DNA of 64,000 bases, from positions 62,001 through 126,000 of the forward strand of contig NZ_JAAMPJ010000006.1 in the NCBI RefSeq assembly GCF_011067745.1, written 5' to 3'. Under the pieces are notes generated by a model, which worked only from the letters and a program-made list of their open reading frames with translations, ran no database searches and was not told the DNA's origin. Positions within the stretch are counted from its first letter, which is position 1. Each line of letters begins with the position of its first letter. The translations under genes and the position numbers were made by a program. Shown piece after piece: positions 26,702 to 35,155 of this stretch. This stretch comes from Lentzea alba. Lineage in GTDB: Bacteria; Actinomycetota; Actinomycetes; Mycobacteriales; Pseudonocardiaceae.

Positions 26702-27294
26702 GACACCTCGACGCCGGCCCAGGAGCGGCACATCCAGCCGTCGCCCTCGGTCTCCAGCACCACGACCCCGGTGTTCGGCAGCAGGTTCTCCGCCAGCTCC
26801 ACCGGCACGTTCGACGCCAGCGCCAGCGCGCCCATCCGGCCCGCACCGCCGTGCGTCACGACCATGACCGTGCCGTCCTGGCGGATCGACTCGATGGCGC
26901 TGAGGAACCGGTCCAGCACCTGCTGCCCGCTTTCACCACCGTCGGGGAACGCGACGTCCAACGCCCCTTCGGCCCACCTGATCACCGTCTCCAGGTAGGC
27001 CTTGTACGCCGCGGTGTCGTTGCGACCCTCCAGCGAGCCGACCTGGATCTCCTCGACGCCCTCCAGCACCTGCACGGGCAGGCCGAAGCGTTCGGCGGTG
27101 GGCTGGGCGGTTTGCTGGGCGCGCAGGCCGATGCTGGCGTAGACGGCCACCAGGTCTTCCGCGCCGAGGGTGTCGGCGAGCTCGCGGGCCTGCTTGTGGC
27201 CCAGCTCGGTGAGCGGGGGACCCGGCATGGCCGTGTCCAGCTTGCGTTCGATGTTCGACGCCGTCTCACCGTGCCTGACCAGCAGCAACCTCAC
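26698..27294 (-). CDS. Histidine phosphatase family protein
   Basis: A 198-residue phosphoglycerate-mutase-like phosphatase (PF00300). The catalytic RHGE is in LLLVRHGETASN (about 5-16), with the second His in VVTHGGAGR. Start is GTG 27294, overlapping the pheA stop by GTGA. Substrate is not identifiable; related proteins act on small phosphorylated metabolites. It is translated from the same mRNA as pheA. Confidence 0.9.
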   Translation of the reverse strand: MRLLLVRHGETASNIERKLDTAMPGPPLTELGHKQARELADTLGAEDLVAVYASIGLRAQQTAQPTAERFGLPVQVLEGVEEIQVGSLEGRNDTAAYKAYLETVIRWAEGALDVAFPDGGESGQQVLDRFLSAIESIRQDGTVMVVTHGGAGRMGALALASNVPVELAENLLPNTGVVVLETEGDGWMCRSWAGVEVS

Positions 27295-28181
27295 CCGCGC
27301 TCGCCCTTTCTGACAGCATCGACCCAAGCGGCTGCTGCGGCGAACTCGTCGTTGTGAGCCTCAACGGGCTCGTGGTCGGCCTTCGGGAAGGACCCGAGGA
27401 ACCGGATCTCGCGCGAGTGTCGGTGCAGCGCGGCCAGCGCGTCACCGATCCTCGGTTCTGCGATGTGCCCCTCGACGTCGATGTAGAAGCGGTACGTCCC
27501 CAGTTTGCCCTTCTGCGGACGTGATTCGAGGCCGGTGAGATTGATGCCACGCAACGCGAGCTCGGTGAGCAGCTCGGACAGCACGCCCACGCGGTTCGGG
27601 GTGGTCACCACGACACTGGTGCGGTCTGCTCCGGTCGGCTCAGGCAACTGGCCCGGTTGGGCGAGCAGCAGGAACCGGGTGCGCGCGTCGGGCACGTCCA
27701 GGACGTCCACCGCGAACTCTTCCAACGCGTAGTGGTGCACGGCCACCGGGGCGGTCACGGCGGCGTCGAACTCACCGCGCTCCACGGCGGCGGCGGCGGC
27801 CGCGGTCGACGAGGTGGCGATCGAGGTGACGCCGGGCAGTTCCGCCGCGATCCACTCGCGGACCTGGGCCAGCGCGTGCGGGTGGGAGGCGATCGTCTTG
27901 ATCTCCCGAGTGCCCGGCCGGACCAGGATGCTGAAGCGGACGTCCAGCACGGTCTCGGCCACCGCGACGACCGGCTCGTCCCGCACGAGAGCGTCCAGCG
28001 TCGCGGGCACGGCGCCCTCGACGGAGTTCTCGATCGGCACGCACGCGAACTCGGTCTCGCCCTTGCGCAGCGCCGCGAAGGCGAGCGGGATCGTCTCGAC
28101 CGGGACGAGCTCGCCCTCGAAGCGGAGCGCTGCCTGCTCGGTGAAGGTTCCCTGTGGTCCGAAGTACGCAATGCGCGGCAT
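27291..28181 (-). CDS. pheA: Prephenate dehydratase
   Basis: A 296-residue monofunctional prephenate dehydratase converting prephenate to phenylpyruvate for phenylalanine synthesis. The catalytic domain (1-~180) opens with RIAYFGPQGTFTEQAA and contains the TRFLLL motif with the catalytic Thr. The ACT regulatory domain (~195-275) has the phenylalanine-binding ESRP in GLESRPQKGKLGTYRF. Start ATG 28181. It is divergent from the macro-domain gene and coupled to the histidine phosphatase downstream. Confidence 0.95.
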   Translation of the reverse strand: MPRIAYFGPQGTFTEQAALRFEGELVPVETIPLAFAALRKGETEFACVPIENSVEGAVPATLDALVRDEPVVAVAETVLDVRFSILVRPGTREIKTIASHPHALAQVREWIAAELPGVTSIATSSTAAAAAAVERGEFDAAVTAPVAVHHYALEEFAVDVLDVPDARTRFLLLAQPGQLPEPTGADRTSVVVTTPNRVGVLSELLTELALRGINLTGLESRPQKGKLGTYRFYIDVEGHIAEPRIGDALAALHRHSREIRFLGSFPKADHEPVEAHNDEFAAAAAWVDAVRKGERG

Positions 28182-28268
28182 CGGGTCAGCCTAGAGGCGA
28201 GAATCACGCGTGTGTCAGCGGCCAAACCTGGGTTCCGCCAGGACCGTTCGAACTGGAATGCTTGAGGC

Positions 28269-28835
28269 GTGCCCGCTCTAGCGCCTGAACTCGTGTTGTG
28301 CGCGGTCGACGAACCGATGGCGAACGCTTGGCACGCCGTCGCGGACGGACGCACCGGCGTGCGGGTGCATCGCGGGTCCGTGCTGGACATCCACGCGCAG
28401 GCCATCGTCAGCCCGGCCAACTCCCAGGGCTGGATGCGCGGCGGCATCGACGCCGTCTACGCCACGGCGTTCCCCGAGGTCGAGACCAACGTCCGCAGCG
28501 CGGTCCTCACGCTGCACGGCGGTGAGCTCCCGGTGGGCGAGGCGCAGATCGTGGCGACCGGTGAGACCGAGCCGGCCTGGCTCATCAGCGCGCCGACCAT
28601 GCGCCGGCCCGGCGAGCGGCTGCCGGTCGACACCGTCCACCCGTACCTGGCGGCGCGAGCGGTCCTGCGGCTGTGGCTCGAAGGACGCATGGAGGACGGC
28701 ACGCCGGTGCGCGACGCCGTCCGCACCATCGCGATGCCGGGGCTCGGCACCGGGGTGGGAGGCGTCGCGCCGTCCACGTGCGCGCATCAGGTCGCGGCCG
28801 CCTGGGACGAGGCGTTCAACCCGCTCCACGTGTAG
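28269..28835 (+). CDS. Macro-domain protein
   Basis: A 188-residue protein starting at GTG 28269. The macro domain (PF01661) is visible from SVLDIHAQAIVSPANSQGWMRGGID (about 38-62), which carries the adenine/ribose-binding Asp and Asn, to MPGLGTGVGG near residue 157. These domains bind or hydrolyse ADP-ribose derivatives. The variant here has SPANS and RGGID in place of the more usual NAAN and GGVD. No toxin or ADP-ribosyltransferase gene is adjacent, so a role in ADP-ribose turnover or NAD metabolism is as likely as defence. Confidence 0.88.
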   Translation: MPALAPELVLCAVDEPMANAWHAVADGRTGVRVHRGSVLDIHAQAIVSPANSQGWMRGGIDAVYATAFPEVETNVRSAVLTLHGGELPVGEAQIVATGETEPAWLISAPTMRRPGERLPVDTVHPYLAARAVLRLWLEGRMEDGTPVRDAVRTIAMPGLGTGVGGVAPSTCAHQVAAAWDEAFNPLHV

Positions 28836-28841
28836 TCCAGG

Positions 28842-28885
28842 TTGTGCACAACCCTGTGGACAGAGTTGTGGATGCTTGTGGACTA
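28842..28885. repeat. Cluster of DnaA-box-like 9-mers in a convergent gap
   Basis: Four DnaA-box-like 9-mers fall within 44 bases: TTGTGCACA (28842), TGTGGACAG (28855), TGTGGATGC (28867) and TGTGGACTA (28877). Each differs by one or two bases from TTGTCCACA or TTATCCACA, read on one strand or the other. The first is part of the perfect 14-bp palindrome GGTTGTGCACAACC. It fills the gap between the convergent macro and GNAT genes. Confidence 0.45.
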
Positions 28886-29377
28886 CTGCCGTGGCGCGAC
28901 CCATCGTTCCAGGTCGACCTCATCTGTGATGGGGATGCCGAAATCCCCAACCGCGGGTATCTCCGGTTTGAGCTTGCGGGCTTCGCGCACCGCATCGGGT
29001 CTCAACGCCGCCAGCTTGAACCCGCGCCGCTGGTAGAAGCGGATCGCGTCCAGGTTGTCGTTGGTGGTCGTCAGGCGCACCCGAGTGCAACCGAGTGTGC
29101 GCGCCTGGCGGACCGCGGCGTCGACCAGCGCGGTGCCGACGCCGCGGCCCCGCCGAAGCGCGTCGATCGTGACGATCTCCAGCTGGTGGTTCGCCACCGC
29201 GTAGGTCAGCAGACCCAGCACGTGGCCCTGCTTCTCCACGAGGAAGCCCGGCAGACTCGCCGGGAAGAACACCTCACCGTGCGCGACGGCGGTGTGCGCT
29301 CCCCATAGCTCTAGGACCAATCGGGCGACAACTATGCGATCTGCTTCCTCGATCGGCCTTACCGAGCCTTCTGCCAT
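28883..29377 (-). CDS. GNAT-family N-acetyltransferase
   Basis: A 164-residue protein starting at ATG 29377 (an in-frame upstream start at 29404 is possible). The acetyl-CoA loop is RRGRGVGTALVDAAVRQA (about 74-91), and the C-terminal RFYQRRGFKLA is the usual GNAT beta-bulge region. The last ~30 residues extend past the core with LERWVAPRQ. Substrate unknown. No ribosome site precedes ATG 29377, so it may be read from a leaderless transcript. Confidence 0.85.
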   Translation of the reverse strand: MAEGSVRPIEEADRIVVARLVLELWGAHTAVAHGEVFFPASLPGFLVEKQGHVLGLLTYAVANHQLEIVTIDALRRGRGVGTALVDAAVRQARTLGCTRVRLTTTNDNLDAIRFYQRRGFKLAALRPDAVREARKLKPEIPAVGDFGIPITDEVDLERWVAPRQ

Positions 29378-29444
29378 GACAAGAACTGTGCCAATCCGAG
29401 TCACACTCAGGAACAGCCATTCGACGTACGGTGGATTCGTGCCA

Positions 29445-30056
29445 GTGCGCGTTTTGTTGGTTGATGATCACGAAGTAGTGCGCAGAGGACTGCGCGAGAT
29501 GCTCGACGACGAGGCCGACATCTCGGTCATCGCCGAGGCCGGGTCCGTCGACGAGGCGGTGACCCGCGCCCGAGCGACGCCGCCCGATGTGGCCGTCGTG
29601 GACGTTCAGCTCCCCGACGGCAGTGGTGTGGACCTCTGCCGGTCGTTGCGGGACCTGGGCATCCGTTGCCTCGTGCTGACTGCATTCGACGACGAAGAGG
29701 CGTTGGTCGGCGCCATCATGGCCGGTGCGTCGGGTTACCTCCTCAAGCAGGTTCGCGGCCAGGACGTCGTCACCGCCGTGCGCGAGGTCGCAGCTGGACG
29801 GTCCCTTCTGGACCCCGCCACCACAAGCCGAGTACTCGAACGGATGCGCAACCCAGCCCCGGTTGGCCTCACCGACCAGGAACAGCGCGTGCTCGAACTC
29901 ATCGGCGAGGGCCTGACGAACCGCCAAATCGGTGAACGGCTCTTCCTCGCGGAGAAGACCGTGAAGAACTACGTGACGTCCGTGCTCTCGAAACTCGGCA
30001 TGGAACGGCGGACGCAGGCCGCCGCCTGGGTGGCTAAACGGGGACGGACCAGGTGA
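29445..30056 (+). CDS. NarL/LuxR-type response regulator (DosR/DevR-like)
   Basis: A 203-residue regulator. Start GTG 29445 is chosen because GGTGGA lies nine bases upstream; GTG 29439 adds two residues. The receiver has acidic pocket VDDHE, phosphorylatable Asp in VAVVDVQLPDG (about 52), Thr in VLTAFDDEE and Lys in YLLKQVRG. The C-terminal NarL-type helix-turn-helix reads LTDQEQRVLELIGEGLTNRQIG and LAEKTVKNYVTSVLSKLGM. Overall order and motifs closely follow mycobacterial DosR/DevR, which controls the hypoxia response. Its 3' end overlaps the histidine kinase gene tail-to-tail by 23 bases. Its position beside a kinase gene and the cyd operon suggests oxygen or respiratory control. Confidence 0.88.
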   Translation: MRVLLVDDHEVVRRGLREMLDDEADISVIAEAGSVDEAVTRARATPPDVAVVDVQLPDGSGVDLCRSLRDLGIRCLVLTAFDDEEALVGAIMAGASGYLLKQVRGQDVVTAVREVAAGRSLLDPATTSRVLERMRNPAPVGLTDQEQRVLELIGEGLTNRQIGERLFLAEKTVKNYVTSVLSKLGMERRTQAAAWVAKRGRTR

Positions 30057-31140
30057 GAGTCGTCCCGTTCGGCGAACTCACGACGCGGAAATCGCCGTTC
30101 GCGGACTTCGCCCGTTCCGCGAGATGCCGCAATCCGCGCTGAGTCACACCGGACGGGATGCCACACCCGTTGTCCGCGACACGCAGCAGCAGATGCTTCT
30201 CGTCTCGCCGTACGTCGATCTGGACGTGTGTCGCGCCTGAGTGCCGCACGACGTTCGACAACGCCTCTCGCAGCGCTGCCCGTGCGTCGTCGGCGTGCTT
30301 GCGCGGCACGTTCGCCAGGTCGCCGACCACGTGCAGGCGCGGGGCGAACCCGAGCAGCTCGCCGGCGGTGCGGACCTCGGCCTTGATCGAGTCGTGCAGG
30401 TCGGCGGAGTCGGCTGGGTCGGTGTTGCGCAGCGCGCGGACGGTCGCGCGCACCTCGGCGATCGTCTCGTCGACCAGCTCGACGGCCTCCTCGATCCGGG
30501 CGCGCTGACCCGAGTCGAGCTTCTTGCCCAGCCGCCGTTCCAGCAGGCTGAGCTGCACACCGGCACCGTAGAGCCGCTGGATGATCACGTCGTGCAGGTC
30601 ACGGGCGATCCGTTCGCGCTCCTCGTAGACCGCGACGCGCTGCCGTGCCGTGAAGCCTTCCGACAACACGACGGCGAGCCCCGCCTGGGCCGCGAACGCC
30701 GTCAGCACGTCCACCGTCTCCTGCGTGAACGGCGGTTTGTCCCGCCGCCGGTACACGGCCAAAGCACCGATCTTGCGGTCAGAGGTGCCGAACGGCGCGA
30801 CCGCGAACGGCCCGTAGCTGCGCAACGCCTGTGGCACGTACGGGGCCGTGCGCGGGTCGTTCGTGACGTCGTCGGCCATCACCGGGACCCCGGTGCGCGC
30901 GGCCTTCGCGGCGGCGCTGCGCGGGCTGAGCGTGGCTACGACCGGTTCGCCGCTGGACGCCTCGACGGTGAGCGTGCCGTCGTCTTCGCCGGTGGCGAGC
31001 ATGGCCAGCCCGAGGTCGGCGTCCGCGATCTCCGCGGCCGCCTCCACCACGAGCCGCAGCACGTTCTCCGGGTCTTCCAGCGCCGCCGACGTGATCTCGG
31101 TGGACGCGACGAGCACGCGCCGCGCCAGGGAGGGGTCCAT
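30034..31140 (-). CDS. GAF-domain sensor histidine kinase (DosS/DevS-like)
   Basis: A 368-residue cytoplasmic kinase starting at ATG 31140, after GAGG and overlapping the end of cydDC. One GAF domain spans about 22-168. The HisKA_3 dimerisation box is RIARDLHDVIIQRLYGAG with the phospho-His about 200, and the HATPase has HSGATHVQ (N-box region) and VADNGCGIP (G-box). DosS/DosT kinases have two GAF domains with haem in the first. Only one GAF is here and no haem ligand can be assigned, so it may sense redox or a ligand differently. Being downstream of cydA-cydB-cydDC, it should be transcribed with the bd oxidase, while its likely regulator is on the opposite strand. Confidence 0.88.
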   Translation of the reverse strand: MDPSLARRVLVASTEITSAALEDPENVLRLVVEAAAEIADADLGLAMLATGEDDGTLTVEASSGEPVVATLSPRSAAAKAARTGVPVMADDVTNDPRTAPYVPQALRSYGPFAVAPFGTSDRKIGALAVYRRRDKPPFTQETVDVLTAFAAQAGLAVVLSEGFTARQRVAVYEERERIARDLHDVIIQRLYGAGVQLSLLERRLGKKLDSGQRARIEEAVELVDETIAEVRATVRALRNTDPADSADLHDSIKAEVRTAGELLGFAPRLHVVGDLANVPRKHADDARAALREALSNVVRHSGATHVQIDVRRDEKHLLLRVADNGCGIPSGVTQRGLRHLAERAKSANGDFRVVSSPNGTTLTWSVPV

Positions 31141-31145
31141 GGTCC

Positions 31146-34100
31146 TCAACGGTATGCGGGCGCGCCGAGGTTCAGCACGAGGTCTGCCCGCGCGGCCTCA
31201 TCGGGCCGGTGGGTGATGTGCAAGATCGTCCTGCGGTCGTCGCGGAGCTGGTCCAGCAGCTTCCGCGCGGTCGGTTCGTCGAGGTGTGCGGTGGGTTCGT
31301 CGAGCAGGATCACCTCGGCGTCGTGCAGCAACGCCCTGGCGAGCGCGAGCCGTTGCGCCTCGCCGCCCGACACCTGGTCGGGCCTGATCACCGTGTCGAG
31401 CCGGTCCACCCACTCCGGCAGGCACACCGTGCGCAGCGCTTCCTTCAACCGCTCGTCGTCGTGCGGCCCCGACATCCGCAGGTTCTCCCGCACGGTCGTG
31501 CTGACCAGCATCGGTTCCTGCGGGCACCAGGTCGCGGCCGGCAGCTCCACGATGCCGCGCTCCGGCGGCAGGAAGCCCAGCAGCAGTGCGAACAGCGTCG
31601 ACTTGCCGCTGCCCGACGGTCCGACGATCGCGACGTGCGTGCCGGGCTCGACGTTGAGGTGCAGGTCGGTGAGCGTCGGCTCGCTCGCGCCGGGCCAGCG
31701 GACGTCGACGTTCTCCAGCCGAATCCGCTTGCCCCTCGGCGCTTCCGGACGTTCCGGCGCGTCGAACTGCAGCCGTGCGCTGGCCTCCCGGAGCGCCCTG
31801 CGCTGCTGAGCGGCGAGCGGCAGGGCGGCCAGTGGTTCGGCCAGAGCGAGCGGGACGAGGCCGAGCACCGGGTTGCCGGTGGTGGCGCAGACGAGGGCCG
31901 CCACACCGGTCGCGAGCAGGACGATCGCCGTGGCCGCGCCGGTGCCAAACGCTTGCTTGCGGGTCTCCCCTGCCAGCTCGACGTCCTCGGCGTGCAGCTG
32001 CGCCAGAAGGCGGTGGTGGGCGTCGTGCGCGAGGAGATCCGGTGCGGCGGCGAGTGCGTTGATCGTGTCGCGGGCGACCTTGCGGCGGCCCCTCGCGAGC
32101 TTCGTGCTGGCCCGGCGCTCGGTCCACACCGCGACGGCGGGTGCGGCGAGCCCTGCCACGAGGAGCAGTCCACCCAGCGTGAGCGCGGCGGCCGGGTCGA
32201 TGAACGCGAACAGGACCGTGGTCGCGATGCCCGCGCCGATGGCGACGACCGGTGGCACGAGGACGCGCGGCACCAGGTCGCGAACCGTGTCCGTGTCCTC
32301 GACGAGCCGTTGCAGCCCATCACGTCGTTGGACCCGCACGAGCCGCAACCACAGCTCAACGCGCAGCTTGGTGGCGAGCCGGAACGTCTCGTCGTGGGTG
32401 ACCAGCCGTTCGACGTACCGCAACACGCCCTTGCTCAGCGCGAACGTCCGCACGCCCACGACCAGCACCGACAACGTCAGGATCGGCGGCATCTCGGCGG
32501 CGCGGGCGATCAGGTGAGCGGCCAGCGCGGTCAGCGCGATGCCCGCCACGGCCGCCAGCACGCCCAGCCCGGCCCCCTTCCACGGGATCGGCAGGCGCTT
32601 CGGGCGTTCCGGCTGCGTTTCCTCGGTGACGACCCTGGCGAACGTCTCCTCCTCCGTCGTCTCCTTCTCGCGGTGCGAGGCGAGGACGACAGCGGCGGTG
32701 GCACTGGCTTTCTTGATCGCTTTGTCGACTTTGCGACTTGTCACCGGGTCGAGGTGCGCGGTCGGTTCGTCGAGCAGCAGCACCGTCGCGCCGTGACGCA
32801 CCCTCAGCAGGGCGCGCGCGACTGCGACGCGTTGCCGTTCGCCGGTCGAGAGGTCGGTGATGTGCCGGTCGAGCAGATGCGCCGCCACGACCTCATGCGC
32901 AACGTCCTCGATGTCCTCCGCCCCCGGAACCGTCAGCTCCAGCTCGGCCCGCGGCGTGGCAGCGGCGAACGCGGGCTTCTGCGGCACGTACGCGACCTCG
33001 CCCCCGACCTCGACCGTGCCATCCGTCGGCTCCACAAACCCCAGCAACACCTGGAACGTCGTCGACTTCCCCGCCCCGCTAGCCCCCTCAAGTCGATAAA
33101 TCTCCCCCGCCCCAACCTCAAAACTCACCCCGTCCGGCGCAAACCCCCCACGCCGCAATACCCGGAGGTCCCTCACCCGAACGAGTGGTTTATGAGGGGA
33201 GCTTTCATAAACCAGAGGTTTGGGAAAGCTCCCCTCATCAACCACGACGGCGGCGACGCGGCGGACGGCTTCCAGGCCGTCCTCGCTGGCGTGGTGAGCG
33301 GCTCCGGCAGCGCGCAACGGCAGGTAGCACTCGGGCGCCAGGATCAGCACGACCAGCGCGGTCATCAACGTCATGTCGCCGTGCACGAGCCGGACGCCGA
33401 CACCGACCGCGATCAACGCGACCGACAGTGAAGCGGCGATCTCCAGGACGAGGGCGCTCAAGAACGCGATCTTGAGCGTGCCCATCGTGGCTTTGCGGTG
33501 CTGCTCCCCGATCTGCTCGACCGCGGTCGCCTGTTGCTTGGCGCGGCCGAAGACCGTCAGAACGGGGAGGGCGCGGAGCAGTTCGAGCAGCTGGGCCGAC
33601 AGGAGTTCGGTGACGTCCGCGGCCTTCTGCACGCGCTTCTCGGTGTACCAGCCGATCAACGCGGCGAAGACCGGGATCAACGGCACCGTGATCGCGATCA
33701 GGATCGCCGACGGCCAGTCCGTGAAGAGGATCCACGCACCGGCCAGCGGTGGCACGATCACGGCCGTGACCAGCGCGGGCAGGTAACGGGTGAAGTAGGC
33801 GTCGAGCGCGTCGAGGCCCTTGGTCGCGAGCACCGACAACTCGGCCGTGCCGCGGTCGGCGATCCAGCCGGGACCGCGTTCGAACGACTTCGCCAGCAGC
33901 TGGGTGCGCAGCTCTTCCTTCGCACCGGCGGCGGCACGGGCGGCAGCGCTTTCCGTCGCCCACGAAAGACCTGCGCGCGCCACGATCGCGACGGCGAGCA
34001 GCGGAAGGCCTTCGCGGGTCGTGATCACCGACGCCAGCGCGACGGCCTGGGCGACGAGCGCCAGGGCGTTGAGGAACGCCAGCGCGCCCACCCCGACGAG

Positions 34101-34178
34101 GGCGCGCCTGGCGTTCTTCGAGAGCTGGGGCAGTGCTCCCAGCGGGCCGCGTTTCATCAGTGGGCTGTGTCCATTCAT
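31146..34178 (-). CDS. cydDC: Fused CydD-CydC ABC exporter for cytochrome bd assembly
   Basis: A 1010-residue fusion of two ABC half-transporters, needed for assembling cytochrome bd oxidase (CydDC exports thiols and binds haem in E. coli). Start ATG 34178 overlaps the cydB stop by ATGA. First half: six-helix membrane domain (about 20-310), Walker A GASGAGKST, signature LSTGERQR and Walker B VLLLDEPTAHLD. Second half: membrane domain (about 540-790), Walker A GPSGSGKST, signature VSGGEAQR and Walker B VILLDEPTAHLD. Both nucleotide sites look intact. The linker before the first ATPase domain contains about 20 residues encoded by a palindromic element at 33185-33245, with atypical codon use around it. 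Single-gene cydDC fusions are common in actinomycetes. Confidence 0.93.
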   Translation of the reverse strand: MNGHSPLMKRGPLGALPQLSKNARRALVGVGALAFLNALALVAQAVALASVITTREGLPLLAVAIVARAGLSWATESAAARAAAGAKEELRTQLLAKSFERGPGWIADRGTAELSVLATKGLDALDAYFTRYLPALVTAVIVPPLAGAWILFTDWPSAILIAITVPLIPVFAALIGWYTEKRVQKAADVTELLSAQLLELLRALPVLTVFGRAKQQATAVEQIGEQHRKATMGTLKIAFLSALVLEIAASLSVALIAVGVGVRLVHGDMTLMTALVVLILAPECYLPLRAAGAAHHASEDGLEAVRRVAAVVVDEGSFPKPLVYESSPHKPLVRVRDLRVLRRGGFAPDGVSFEVGAGEIYRLEGASGAGKSTTFQVLLGFVEPTDGTVEVGGEVAYVPQKPAFAAATPRAELELTVPGAEDIEDVAHEVVAAHLLDRHITDLSTGERQRVAVARALLRVRHGATVLLLDEPTAHLDPVTSRKVDKAIKKASATAAVVLASHREKETTEEETFARVVTEETQPERPKRLPIPWKGAGLGVLAAVAGIALTALAAHLIARAAEMPPILTLSVLVVGVRTFALSKGVLRYVERLVTHDETFRLATKLRVELWLRLVRVQRRDGLQRLVEDTDTVRDLVPRVLVPPVVAIGAGIATTVLFAFIDPAAALTLGGLLLVAGLAAPAVAVWTERRASTKLARGRRKVARDTINALAAAPDLLAHDAHHRLLAQLHAEDVELAGETRKQAFGTGAATAIVLLATGVAALVCATTGNPVLGLVPLALAEPLAALPLAAQQRRALREASARLQFDAPERPEAPRGKRIRLENVDVRWPGASEPTLTDLHLNVEPGTHVAIVGPSGSGKSTLFALLLGFLPPERGIVELPAATWCPQEPMLVSTTVRENLRMSGPHDDERLKEALRTVCLPEWVDRLDTVIRPDQVSGGEAQRLALARALLHDAEVILLDEPTAHLDEPTARKLLDQLRDDRRTILHITHRPDEAARADLVLNLGAPAYR
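33185..33245. repeat. Nested palindromic element inside cydDC coding sequence
   Basis: Outer arms GTGGTT / AACCAC, one mismatch, then a perfect 15-bp stem (ATGAGGGGAGCTTTC at 33192-33206 with GAAAGCTCCCCTCAT at 33224-33238) enclose a 17-base loop. The loop itself folds (AAACC AGA GGTTT). An alternative 9-bp hairpin, GGTTTATGA / TCATAAACC, is nested in the left half. GC content is near 50%, far below the flanks. It is in frame and encodes about 20 residues, including a KPLV...KPLV repeat, between the membrane and ATPase domains of the CydD half. Confidence 0.8.
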
Positions 34179-35143
34179 TGGGCTGGGATGTGCCTGACGC
34201 CGATGCGCTTGCGGAACACCCAGTAGGTCCAGCCCTGGTAGACGAGCACCGCGGGCGTGCCGAACCCGGCGACCCAGGTGATCACCTGCAGCGTGTACGG
34301 GCTCGAAGCCGTGTTGGCGATCGTGAGCGACCACGCGTCGTTCAGCGTCGACGGCAGGACGTTCGGGTAGAGCGAGCCGAACAGGATCGCGACGCTCGCC
34401 GCGATCGCGAGCCCCATCAGCGCGAACGACTGGCCGTCGCGGTTCGCGAGCAGCCGCCACATCGCCGCGACGAGAACGACCACCACCACGCCCGCCCAGA
34501 GCCCGGCGACAATCGCGAGCAGCGCGATGAGCGGCAGCAACGCCACGGGCGCCAGCGTGATCGCGAGGCGACGAGCCCGTTCGCGGATCTCACCCTCGGT
34601 CTTGAGGGCGGTGAACACCGCGCCGTGCACCAACGCGTAGCCCGCGAAGGCAAACGCGCCGACGACCGTGTCGAACCGGATCGCCGCGAAGGGCGAACCC
34701 ACGCGGTCGCCGTTCGCGTCGATCGGCAGGCCCAGCACCGTCGTCGAGATCAGCAGGCCGACGCAGAGGGTCGCGATCCACGAACCGGCGACGATCGTGA
34801 CGTCCCACGCCTTGCGCCAGCGCGGGTTGTCGACCTTGCCGCGGTAGTCGAACGCGACCCCGCGCCCGATCAACGCGATGAGGAACAACGTAAGCGGCAG
34901 GTACGCGGCGCTCAGCAGCGCCGCATACCAGCCGGGGAAGGCCGCGAACGTGGCACCGATCGCGACGATGAGCCACACCTCGTTGCCGTCCCACACCGGC
35001 CCGATGGTGTTGATCATGACCCGGCGTTCGGCGTTGTCGCGGCCCAGAACGGGCAGCAGCATGCCGACGCCGAAGTCGAAACCTTCGAGGAACAGGTAGC
35101 CGAGCCACAGCACGGCGATGAGCACGAACCAGAGCGTTTCCAC
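34175..35143 (-). CDS. cydB: Cytochrome bd oxidase subunit II
   Basis: A 322-residue membrane protein with about eight helices, matching CydB (N-terminus WLGYLFLEGFDFGVG, then INTIGPVWDGNEVWL). Start ATG 35143. It pairs with CydA to form the quinol-oxidising, oxygen-reducing bd terminal oxidase. The gap from cydA is 12 bases, and its stop overlaps the cydDC start. Induction under low oxygen would be expected from the adjacent DosR/DosS-like pair, but no binding site was identified. Confidence 0.95.
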   Translation of the reverse strand: METLWFVLIAVLWLGYLFLEGFDFGVGMLLPVLGRDNAERRVMINTIGPVWDGNEVWLIVAIGATFAAFPGWYAALLSAAYLPLTLFLIALIGRGVAFDYRGKVDNPRWRKAWDVTIVAGSWIATLCVGLLISTTVLGLPIDANGDRVGSPFAAIRFDTVVGAFAFAGYALVHGAVFTALKTEGEIRERARRLAITLAPVALLPLIALLAIVAGLWAGVVVVVLVAAMWRLLANRDGQSFALMGLAIAASVAILFGSLYPNVLPSTLNDAWSLTIANTASSPYTLQVITWVAGFGTPAVLVYQGWTYWVFRKRIGVRHIPAQ

Positions 35144-35155
35144 GTCGCCTCTCCC

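Noticed and set aside
28269-28835. Macro-domain gene as part of an anti-phage or toxin-antitoxin locus
   Set aside because: Neighbours are pheA and a GNAT; no toxin, nuclease or ADP-ribosyltransferase gene is adjacent.
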